Assembly: GCA_949373085.1 (NCBI GenBank)
Contig: CASICJ010000003.1
Span: 1-54,128, forward strand
Origin: an uncultured Verrucomicrobiales bacterium
GTDB taxonomy: Bacteria; Verrucomicrobiota; Verrucomicrobiia; Verrucomicrobiales; Akkermansiaceae
DNA: 54,128 nt
Direction: 5' to 3'
In this document: positions 46,914 to 54,128 of the stretch, in pieces
Numbering within the stretch: position 1 is the stretch's first letter
Layout: each line of letters opens with the position of its first letter
The notes under the pieces: generated by a model
Databases searched by the model: none
What the model was told of the DNA's origin: nothing
The model's input: only the letters and a program-made list of their open reading frames with translations
Position numbers and translations under genes: made by a program

Positions 46914-48056
46914 TTAAAGTCGCACCTCGAGCACTTTTTGCTTCAAAGTAGGCATCTCAGTGACATTGCCAACGCTTGAACGCCGGAGGATACTCAGAAG
47001 TACTCCAATCATTGCGAAGCTGAAAATAAGGCTGGAACCACCATAACTCACAAATGGGAGTGGCAGGCCAGTATTGGGGAGAGAGGCCGTTGTCACGCCC
47101 AAGTTCATCATCGCTGGTATAATCAAAGCCGAAGTAATCCCAATTCCAAGCACCCCGCCAAAGCGATCAGAAGCTTGCATTGAAATTCCCAGACCAATTA
47201 AAAAAATCACCACGAAACAAAGAACCACCCCCATCGTCACAAAAACACCCAATTCCTCACCAATGATTGGGAAGATAAAATCGGTGTGATGTTCTGGAAG
47301 ATTCATTTGCTTCACCAAACCATTACCTAAACCCATGCCGCTCGTCCCGCCATTCCCAAAAGCTTGGGTCGCGAGCCACTGTTGCCAGCCTCGCCCTTGC
47401 TTGTATGACTCAAGATCCATGAACGCAATGATTCTCTCCCAACGGTTGGGATTGGTCCGGACCATTTGATAGGCCAGCGCTAAAGTGATAACTACCGAAG
47501 TCCCAAGATAGCGCATGCGGGTTCCGGAAACAAAAAACACGATTAATCCGGCAGCACCCAAACCAGCTGCCGTTCCCATATCCATTTCAAAGAGGATCAG
47601 TAGAAGTGGAACTCCCAGAATAAGTGAGGGAATCACAAAGCCCTTCCAAAAGCTCTTGGTCTCCGCTTGATGCTTAGCAAACCAAGAAGCAAGAACAACC
47701 ATCACAATCAACTTGGCCGGCTCCGATGGTTGGACCCGGCCGATTACTGGCAATATTATCCAACGATTTTCTCCCTTTGCATCATCGCCGATACCCGGGA
47801 CGTAGCAAAGAAGTAATGCGATACAGGCACCGATAAAGAGTGGCCAACTCAGTTTTTGGAGCACCCGATAGTCCATTAAGGCCATCAAGGTCATAAGTAC
47901 GACTCCAACCACTAACCATCTTGCTTGGCGAACCAAATAGGAATATTGGTCGACATCACTATCCCATTTCGCGCTAGCACTCGCCAACATCACCAACCCC
48001 AAAGTGATAAGAGCGGCGACCGCAAGACACAAAAAAATAGAAGCTGCTTTGCCCAT
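46914..48056 (-). CDS. ftsW: Cell division/lipid II polymerase FtsW
   Basis: FtsW is a SEDS-family glycosyltransferase at the division septum. The 380-residue polytopic protein (about 10 helices) has the SEDS signatures: MVLASASAKWD, RWIILPVIGRVQPSEPAKL, MDMGTAAGLGAAGL, NGGTSGMGLGNGLVKQMNLPEHHTDFIFPIIGEELG, and TGLPLPFVSYGGSSL. It lies 16 bp downstream of the LysM gene in the murE-murF-mraY-murD-LysM run. RodA is the alternative, but the operon argues for FtsW. Confidence 0.95.
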   Translation of the reverse strand: MGKAASIFLCLAVAALITLGLVMLASASAKWDSDVDQYSYLVRQARWLVVGVVLMTLMALMDYRVLQKLSWPLFIGACIALLLCYVPGIGDDAKGENRWIILPVIGRVQPSEPAKLIVMVVLASWFAKHQAETKSFWKGFVIPSLILGVPLLLILFEMDMGTAAGLGAAGLIVFFVSGTRMRYLGTSVVITLALAYQMVRTNPNRWERIIAFMDLESYKQGRGWQQWLATQAFGNGGTSGMGLGNGLVKQMNLPEHHTDFIFPIIGEELGVFVTMGVVLCFVVIFLIGLGISMQASDRFGGVLGIGITSALIIPAMMNLGVTTASLPNTGLPLPFVSYGGSSLIFSFAMIGVLLSILRRSSVGNVTEMPTLKQKVLEVRL

Positions 48057-48072
48057 CTGTCGAAATTAGGAA

Positions 48073-48919
48073 TTAACGGCTAGCTGGAATGACAAGCTTC
48101 GCACCAATTTTGAGCGCATTAGTATTCACTTTGGGATTCGCGCGCTTGAGCTGATCTACCGTGACTTTCTTATTTTTAGCGATTCCCCACAGAGTGTCTC
48201 CAGACTTAACAATATGTTGATTAACTTCACTAGCCACTGTATTCAAACCTGGCTGATCGATACGAACAGGTGAAACCGGGCGAATCAAGACTGCTTGCTC
48301 AATCTTTCCCGCCTCCGAGCCTCCGACTTCAACCAGTTCTCCCGGGCGACTTCCAGGAATACTCTCATCATTACTAGTCTGGATCAACGGGCGTGATTGA
48401 GGAGTGAACTTGAGCGGCTCGTCCTCGTCATTATTAACTCCTGCGACCGCATCGGCTGGAACAACATTTGTTTTGCGAGCCGCTGGAATATTTATCTTCC
48501 ACCCCGCTATGTATTTTTCAATCCCTTCGTTTGCCCTCATCAGCGAATCTTGGGAGACTCCATACTCACGTGCAATTGACCCCGACCGTATCACCGCTGC
48601 TGACAAGATGAAAATCAAGACTAGTTATTCTTTGCGGAGGTGCATCGCCCTTAAGAGCTATCTTGGTTGCTTCAAGATCCGCACTTTCAGTCCATTTGTC
48701 GTGGATCCAGATACCAGCTATCGCGGCGACATGAAGAAGTAAAATCACAACCAGCGCGAGAGGAACTCCGACGCCGGAAACTTCACCCAAATCTGCAGGA
48801 GCAGCTGTTGTCGAAGCACGTTGCCTTCTTTTCTTGGTGGATCGGGTGGCCGCATGCATCATACGGAATCCCTTTTTTGGACGGGTTCTTTTGGTTTGTA
48901 GTGTTCGTGGAGTCTTCAT
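48073..48919 (-). CDS. Membrane-anchored LysM protein between murD and ftsW (frameshifted in this sequence)
   Basis: The N-terminal frame (from 48919) has a basic cytoplasmic start, a membrane helix (VPLALVVILLLHVAAIAGIWIH) and FHLVSSGDTVG. The frame then breaks and continues in another frame with SIAREYGVSQDSLMRANEGI, GWKINIPAA and a second LysM (HIVKSGDTLWGIAKNKKVTVDQLKRANP...LVIPAS). The first LysM repeat is rejoined by removing one base from the C4 run at 48580-48583 on the plus strand, giving 281 residues. A LysM protein (NlpD-like) holds the same place in Chlamydia. The single-base excess looks like sequence error. It likely binds peptidoglycan at the septum. Confidence 0.85.
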
Positions 48920-48921
48920 GG

Positions 48922-50211
48922 TTAGGAATGGTTCACAGAGTTTTCTGTCAGTTGGGGTAAAGCGGCTTTGAAAGCGCGACCGCGCTCCTCGTAGCCATTA
49001 AATTGATCAAAGGAAGAAGTGCCGGGTGAAAAGAGAATAGTCTCCCCCCGCTCGGCTATGACAGCTGCCATAGTAACCGCTTCTTCAAGGGTCTCCACCT
49101 TTCGGCATTGAACGATCTTCGCAAAAACGGAGCTTAACTCTTCACCAATCTCGCCAAAAGAGATCATCGCTCTTGCTTTTTCGGAGAGCAAAGGAGCTAG
49201 GGGACCATAATCCAAGCCTTTTTGTTTTCCTCCGGCAATCAAAATTGCAGGCCTCGTTTGAGAGCGCAGGGCGGACTCCAGAGCATGGAGATTAGTCGCT
49301 TTCGAATCGTTGAGATATTCAACTCCATCGATGACAGCCACCAACTCGCATCGATGTTCAGGCGGACTGTATTTCGAGAGCGCGTCACGGGCAACTTCGG
49401 AAGTTAACCCCTCCACGGCAGCACATGCAGCCATTAAATTTTCGGCATTATGCAAACCACGCAACTTAGTTTCGGAGATCGAAACAAAGGCTTCACCATG
49501 ACAAAGAATATCCTCACCAGACAAAGACCAATCTGCTTCGCCTTCGGTAGAAAATGTCGTAATGGTCCCCCGCTCTGGCACTTGGGAGCCTCTTCTTACT
49601 ACGACGGGAGTATCGGTGTCGATATTATCAAAGATTCGCAACTTGGCCTCCCGATACTCATCGATCGAGGAATAGCGATCCATGTGATCCGGCGAGAAAT
49701 TCAACCAGATAATAACGTCTGGGTTAAAATCAATAATCGTCTCAAGTTGAAACGAACTTAATTCAAGCGAGATGACATCGGGAGGAGAGTCATAGAGAAC
49801 GACCTCGGAGAGGGGGACTCCGTAATTTCCACAAGCCACACAACTTTCTCCAGTTGCCTCCACCAAATCCCGAACCAATTCAGTCGTGGTCGTTTTACCA
49901 TTCGTTCCAGTAATTCCAATTGTCTTTCCTGAATAACACCGCCAGGCCAATTCAATCTCTCCCCAGAGAGCGCCACTCCCTTTAGCAAAAGATTGCACGA
50001 AATCACCATTAGTTTCAATACCCGGACTCACAACGACAAGATCAGCATTCACCTCAAGTCCGATCTCTGGATTTGCCAAAACAGTCTCTTCGGCTTGACG
50101 AGAATCGTAAATTGTCACCCTAGCACCACAGTGTTCCGCAAGACGGGCAGCGGCACGGCCACTGCGTCCTGCTCCGAGAACGGCTGCTGTTTTTCCAGTG
50201 AGATTTAGCAT
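48922..50211 (-). CDS. murD: UDP-N-acetylmuramoylalanine--D-glutamate ligase
   Basis: MurD adds D-Glu to UDP-MurNAc-L-Ala in the cytoplasm. Translation from 50211 (MLNLTGKTAAVLGAGRSGRAAA) gives 429 residues; the frame extends 13 codons upstream but would overlap mraY. The start overlaps the mraY stop (TAATG). Motifs: ATP loop GITGTNGKTTTTEL, EHRCELVAVIDGVEYLNDSKATNLHA, and IAGGKQKGLDY. The LysM gene starts 2 bp after the stop. Confidence 0.96.
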   Translation of the reverse strand: MLNLTGKTAAVLGAGRSGRAAARLAEHCGARVTIYDSRQAEETVLANPEIGLEVNADLVVVSPGIETNGDFVQSFAKGSGALWGEIELAWRCYSGKTIGITGTNGKTTTTELVRDLVEATGESCVACGNYGVPLSEVVLYDSPPDVISLELSSFQLETIIDFNPDVIIWLNFSPDHMDRYSSIDEYREAKLRIFDNIDTDTPVVVRRGSQVPERGTITTFSTEGEADWSLSGEDILCHGEAFVSISETKLRGLHNAENLMAACAAVEGLTSEVARDALSKYSPPEHRCELVAVIDGVEYLNDSKATNLHALESALRSQTRPAILIAGGKQKGLDYGPLAPLLSEKARAMISFGEIGEELSSVFAKIVQCRKVETLEEAVTMAAVIAERGETILFSPGTSSFDQFNGYEERGRAFKAALPQLTENSVNHS

Positions 50212-51377
50212 TAGATGACTTTTAAAAGGGCGAGACCTCCTAAGCTGCAAAGAATAGAAATAATCCAGAAGCGAATGATAACTTGGTTTTCATTCCAACC
50301 ACGAAGTTCAAAGTGGTGATGAATCGGAGCCATCGCAAATAAACGTTTGCGGCGGAGCTTAAACCCGCCAACTTGAAGGATAACCGAGACTGCTTCCATC
50401 ACGAAAACAAAACCAATGATTACGAGGAGAAACTCTTGCTTGGCACAGATTGCGGTCATGCCGATAGCTCCCCCGATTGCAAGCGAACCAGTATCACCCA
50501 TGAAAACCTTGGCTGGATGACAATTAAACCAAAGGAAGCCAAAGCAGGCACCGACAAGGGCCATCATAACAATGCAAAGTTCAGATAAGCCCGGATTGTG
50601 AAAAATGTGGAGGTACTCGGAAGCATCAGCTCGACCGCCTAGGTAAGCAATCACGGCATAGGCAATAGCTACTGTAATGGTTACTCCAGTGGCGAGCCCG
50701 TCCAGCCCGTCGGTCAAGTTAACGGCATTAGAGGTGCCCATGAGAATGGCCATGAAAAACGGTATAGCGAGCAGCCCAAAAGGAATATAAAAAGTCAAAA
50801 GCGGGAATCCCAAATCAGTGACTTTGGCTTCTTCGACCCCTCCTTTTGTAGAAAAGAATTCAAAATTCGAAGTTTCAGGATTCAAGTAGAGAAAGAGTCC
50901 TGCTCCCAAGCCAACCACAGCCTGCCAGACCAGCTTCAATTTGCCACTTACTCCTTCGGAATTATTCTTAGCCACTTTTTGATAATCATCAAGAAAGCCC
51001 AGAACACCCAATGCAAGAGTCACAACTGCCACGACCAGTACAAAGGGATTCAAAATGCGCCCACAGATCAGAATGGCCACCATCGTTGTGCCCAAAATCA
51101 TAATTCCACCCATCGTCGGAGTGCCAGCTTTCCCGCCATGAAGTTCAGCCAATTTGTGGACTTCTTCCGCAGTTCTCAATGGCTGCCCAACCTTCATAGA
51201 AATAAGTTTTCGAATCACTCTTTCACCGATCAAAAGAGTCAGCATAAATGCAATCAAGGTTGCCAAACCGGCACGGACGGAGATATACCCTAGAATTCTC
51301 AGGAATGAAAAGGTTTCACCCCAATCAGCGCCCGATTCCTGAGCTTCTTTCCAGAGTTGGTAAATCCAATAGAGCAT
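50211..51377 (-). CDS. mraY: Phospho-N-acetylmuramoyl-pentapeptide-transferase
   Basis: MraY moves phospho-MurNAc-pentapeptide onto undecaprenyl phosphate, making lipid I. The 388-residue polytopic membrane protein has the conserved GTPTMGG near the start, FLDDYQKV (catalytic Asp pair), NLTDGLDGLATG (Mg-binding), PAKVFMGDTGSLAIGG, and the C-terminal MAPIHHHFELRGW. It lies 13 bp after murF, and its stop shares bases with the murD start. A normal member in a standard place. Confidence 0.97.
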   Translation of the reverse strand: MLYWIYQLWKEAQESGADWGETFSFLRILGYISVRAGLATLIAFMLTLLIGERVIRKLISMKVGQPLRTAEEVHKLAELHGGKAGTPTMGGIMILGTTMVAILICGRILNPFVLVVAVVTLALGVLGFLDDYQKVAKNNSEGVSGKLKLVWQAVVGLGAGLFLYLNPETSNFEFFSTKGGVEEAKVTDLGFPLLTFYIPFGLLAIPFFMAILMGTSNAVNLTDGLDGLATGVTITVAIAYAVIAYLGGRADASEYLHIFHNPGLSELCIVMMALVGACFGFLWFNCHPAKVFMGDTGSLAIGGAIGMTAICAKQEFLLVIIGFVFVMEAVSVILQVGGFKLRRKRLFAMAPIHHHFELRGWNENQVIIRFWIISILCSLGGLALLKVI

Positions 51378-51390
51378 GATTTGAGCAGAG

Positions 51391-52726
51391 TTATTCGGGG
51401 AAGGTTAGTTTCATGACCTGATCCATCGCAGCCATCCGACTTCCTTTGAAAAGGACGATATCACCCGGAGATATCTCGTTAGACAACCAAGTGGCAGCCT
51501 CTCCGTGAGTCTGAAAATGGTGATCCGCACCATACTTATTTGCATCATCGCCGACCGTAACCAAAGACACTCCCAGATCGCGCGCGATCCCACCAATTCT
51601 CGGATAAGCTTCCACGGCGTGTTCGCCAAGCTCGGCCATCATTCCGAGAGCAGCAATTTTCCTGCCACCTTCAGGTAGGCTTGCCAATGTTTCCAGAGCT
51701 GCGATCACCGATTCCGGGTTTGCATTATAAGTATCGTCAATGACGGTCGAACCATTACTGAAATAGCGGCGAAGCCGGCCACTAGTGAGTTTCGTATTTG
51801 TAAGGCCGGCAGAAATCTCATCAAGGCTCAGTCCAAGCACAAATCCGGTGCCAGCAGCGAGCAGGGCATTGCTGATCATGTGCCGTCCTACAACGGAAAT
51901 TGATGTCCTCTTGGTTCCAAGACCATCAATCGTAAGATCAAAAGCGGAGCCAGATTCTCCCGACACAGTGTTTTTCGGCACGAATTTCGCCGTCACCCAC
52001 CGTGATTACTCTGGCTGAAGTGGAAGCACTAAAATCATACACCTCATCGCAATCACTGGGTAGGAGCAGGGTTCCTTTCTCGCTTAAGACCCGGGCCACG
52101 GTTCCTTTCTCAATCGCAATCGCCTTGCGGCTCCCCAAATGTTCGATATGGGCAGTCCCCACATTGGTAATAATACTAACATCTGGTCGTCCGATTTCGC
52201 AAAGAGAAGCTAATTCACCGGAATGATTCATTCCCATTTCAAAAACACCAACCTCATCATTCGCCGCAGTCGCGAGAACTGTGAGCGGAAGACCAATATG
52301 GTTATTGAGATTTCCTAGGGTGGAATTTACGCGGAACTTCTGACTGAGAACACTATGCGTATAGTCCTTAGTCGAGGTCTTACCATTCGAACCCGTGATA
52401 GCGACCACGGGAATCCCCAACTCGCTTCGATACCACTTTGCTAAAGACTGGAGCGCCTCGAGGGTATCATTCACAAGAACCACTGGAATTCCTTCTGGTA
52501 AATCTGAATCATCCTGTAGCACAAGAGCTCCAGCTCCCGCTTCTACCGCCTCAGCCAGAAAATGATGTGCATTGAAATTCTCCCCTTTTAGGGCGAAGAA
52601 CATAGCGCCGGCTGGGAGACACCGAGTATCAGTACAGACACCCGCCGAAATGACGCAATCCTCTCCGCCCTGCAAAAGGGAGCCGCTCATCGCATGCGCG
52701 AGTTTCTGGAGAGGATAAGATTTCAT
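51391..52726 (-). CDS. murF: UDP-N-acetylmuramoyl-tripeptide--D-alanyl-D-alanine ligase (frameshifted in this sequence)
   Basis: MurF adds D-Ala-D-Ala to complete the muramyl pentapeptide. The N-terminal piece (from 52726) runs through AMFFALKGENFNAHHFL, ITGSNGKTSTKDY (ATP loop), and NLNNHIGLPLTVL. It leaves frame after GDGEIRAE. The rest resumes in the next frame as NTVSGESGSAFDLTIDG, VGRHMISNALLAAG, DDTYNANPESVIAALE and GDIVLFKGSRMAAMDQV. Removing one base from the T5 run at 51971-51975 rejoins them, giving 444 residues. murF is essential and appears single-copy, so sequence error is the likeliest explanation. It overlaps murE by 4 bp. Confidence 0.93.
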
Positions 52727-54128
52727 TCCTGATGAAAATGTCTTTCGCCGTTGTCTTCCTTGATGCGCTTACGTTCACGTTCTTCCCGTTCTGCTTGCCG
52801 TTTCGCAAACTCAACTTCTTCTTTCTTTTTTCGGATTTCAAGCGCACGGCGGGCGACTTCACGGTCATCAAAATACTGCCGCTTCCCATTCACTTCTTGA
52901 TAAGTTTCGTGCCCTTTTCCTGCGATCAGAATCAAATCACCAGGCAAGGCATTTTCGATCGTAGAATAAATTGCCTCCCGTCGATCAATGACCACTTCAT
53001 GACGAGCTGAACCAAGTCCCGGAGTGGTCTCGTCAATGATCGTCTGAGGGTCTTCGTTACGAGGATTATCAGAAGTTACGATACAAAATTGACTGTGCCT
53101 AGAAGCAGCTTCTGCCATCAACGGGCGCTTAGAGCGATCCCGATCGCCACCACAACCAAAGATGGTAACGAGGCGATTTGGATGAAGGTCGCTCAAGGTT
53201 TCACACGCCTTTTCAAGAGCATCAGGAGTATGCGCATAATCGACAAAAACCGAAACACGATCTCCACCAACGAATTCCATTCGTCCGGGAGTCTGTCGAA
53301 TTTCCCCGACTGCCTTCACAAGATCACGCAATGGCACTCTCGTCGAAGAAACCGAAGCTATAGCCGCTAGAGCATTTAAAACATTGAAACGCCCAACAAC
53401 AGGAAGCCTGACGAGGAAGCTCTTCCCCCGGGCTTCAAGCGCAAAAACCTGCCCACGAATCGAGGGCCTAACTTCGCTCGCACGAAAATCAGCACCTGCA
53501 CTGAAGCCAAAGGTTATGATCTTTAGACGATCGGAAAAATCTGCTGCAAGCTTTTTCCCAGCAAGATCATCGATATTGATTACGGCAATACCATCGCCGC
53601 CACTCTCCACCATTTGCTCAAAAAGAATTTTTTTGGCCGCAAAATAGACCGCCATTGTCTTATGATAATCAAGGTGATCTTGAGTCAGATTTAGAAAAAC
53701 TCCGACATTAAAAGCAATTCCCCTGCAACGCCCTTGTTCTAAACCATGCGACGATGTTTCCATCGTCACAGCCTTACAGCGATTCTCTTTCATCGTTTTG
53801 AGAATACTTTGGATTTCTATCGCTCCCGGCGTTGTATGAGTGGCACTCTTTAGGCCACTTCCATCATTAATTTTGATTGTCCCGATCATTCCCGCTTTGA
53901 TCATGGATTTTTCAAAAAGCGCATGGATAAAATGGGTGACTGTCGTCTTACCATTTGTCCCTGTCACCCCCACAACCACCATCGAATCCGCCGGATCACC
54001 GGCAAATCGAGCCGCGAGGCGTCCGAGAACGAGACGGGTATCTGGGACCTGAATCCAAAGCCCGGTATATTCTACTGGCCCTTTCCTTTGGGCGATAATG
54101 GCAGCAGGCTTTTGAGTCACGACTTGGT
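52723..54128 (-). CDS. murE: UDP-N-acetylmuramoyl-tripeptide synthetase (meso-DAP-adding), partial, with long charged tail
   Basis: The frame is open to the right edge of the window, so the N-terminus (about 55 residues by comparison) is missing. Visible motifs: VGVTGTNGKTTVTHF, THTTPGAIE, METSSHGLEQGR, FLNLTQDHLDYH, and SDNPRNEDP, the DNPR motif that selects meso-diaminopimelate rather than lysine. The C-terminus has an unusual 35-residue charged tail (KKKEEVEFAKRQAEREERERKRI and onward), likely a coiled helix, after the normal end of the fold. A GTG at 54120 is not the start. The stop overlaps the murF start by 4 bp. Confidence 0.95.
   Translation of the reverse strand, partial: QVVTQKPAAIIAQRKGPVEYTGLWIQVPDTRLVLGRLAARFAGDPADSMVVVGVTGTNGKTTVTHFIHALFEKSMIKAGMIGTIKINDGSGLKSATHTTPGAIEIQSILKTMKENRCKAVTMETSSHGLEQGRCRGIAFNVGVFLNLTQDHLDYHKTMAVYFAAKKILFEQMVESGGDGIAVINIDDLAGKKLAADFSDRLKIITFGFSAGADFRASEVRPSIRGQVFALEARGKSFLVRLPVVGRFNVLNALAAIASVSSTRVPLRDLVKAVGEIRQTPGRMEFVGGDRVSVFVDYAHTPDALEKACETLSDLHPNRLVTIFGCGGDRDRSKRPLMAEAASRHSQFCIVTSDNPRNEDPQTIIDETTPGLGSARHEVVIDRREAIYSTIENALPGDLILIAGKGHETYQEVNGKRQYFDDREVARRALEIRKKKEEVEFAKRQAEREERERKRIKEDNGERHFHQE

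Noticed and set aside
51391..51996. A stand-alone C-terminal murF gene starting at a GTG within the frame
   Set aside because: It lacks the ATP loop and N-terminal domain, and rejoins the upstream piece by removing one base in a T5 run.

Overview
The window looks like part of a chromosome of a free-living, probably marine or sediment member of the Verrucomicrobiota (PVC superphylum). The grounds are sulfatases next to DUF1501, DUF1549/DUF1553 and DUF1080 genes, Tat-type DUF1501 proteins, a PEP-CTERM protein, a DUF3516-type helicase, a MurC-MurB fusion, and a murF-mraY-murD-LysM-ftsW order that matches the chlamydial arrangement. Base composition is near 50% GC by eye. I see no tRNA, rRNA, CRISPR array, prophage or insertion sequence. 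The phylum call is inference; the exact genus cannot be read from the sequence.

Layout. 0-6.5 kb: the 5' end of a secreted protein, an FAH-family enzyme, mutS, and two translationally coupled sulfatases. 6.6-9.9 kb: murG and a murC-murB fusion. 10.3-16.1 kb: argD (frameshifted), a Tat-exported glycosylasparaginase, a PL10 pectate lyase and a Ski2-like helicase. 16.2-17.3 kb: a secreted TlpA/thioredoxin-like protein whose active-site Cys codon is an in-frame TGA. 17.4-26 kb: a long minus-strand run of HNH, exbB, exbD, two small membrane proteins, fabF, menD, tpiA, menF and an unknown gene. 26-30 kb: a secreted unknown protein, a PEP-CTERM protein, and an exbB-exbD-tonB operon. 30-34.6 kb: serS, hisG, a 34-residue basic ribosome-associated protein, a sigma-70 factor and a PPP-type phosphatase. 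34.6-46.9 kb: a secreted-protein island with a sulfatase, two DUF1549-DUF1501 modules and two DUF1080 proteins. 46.9-54.1 kb: ftsW, a LysM protein, murD, mraY, murF and murE, running off the edge.

How the genes work together. murE-murF-mraY-murD-LysM-ftsW plus murG-murCB make lipid II and link it to division; the two blocks are on the same strand but about 37 kb apart. menF and menD start menaquinone synthesis, fabF elongates fatty acids, and the two Exb systems convert proton-motive force into work across the envelope. The sulfatases, pectate lyase, DUF1080 proteins and cytochrome-like DUF1549 proteins fit a sulfated or plant-type polysaccharide degradation lifestyle.

The standout is the selenoprotein candidate at 16198-17256. 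The reading frame passes through one TGA exactly where thioredoxins have the first Cys of WCGPC, giving UGPC. A 6-bp perfect hairpin with a GGUC loop lies 25 nt downstream, which looks like a bacterial SECIS element. Separately, argD, the LysM gene and murF each carry a single extra base in a homopolymer, and one DUF1549 gene carries four frame changes. This suggests indel errors in the sequence, perhaps together with one real pseudogene.
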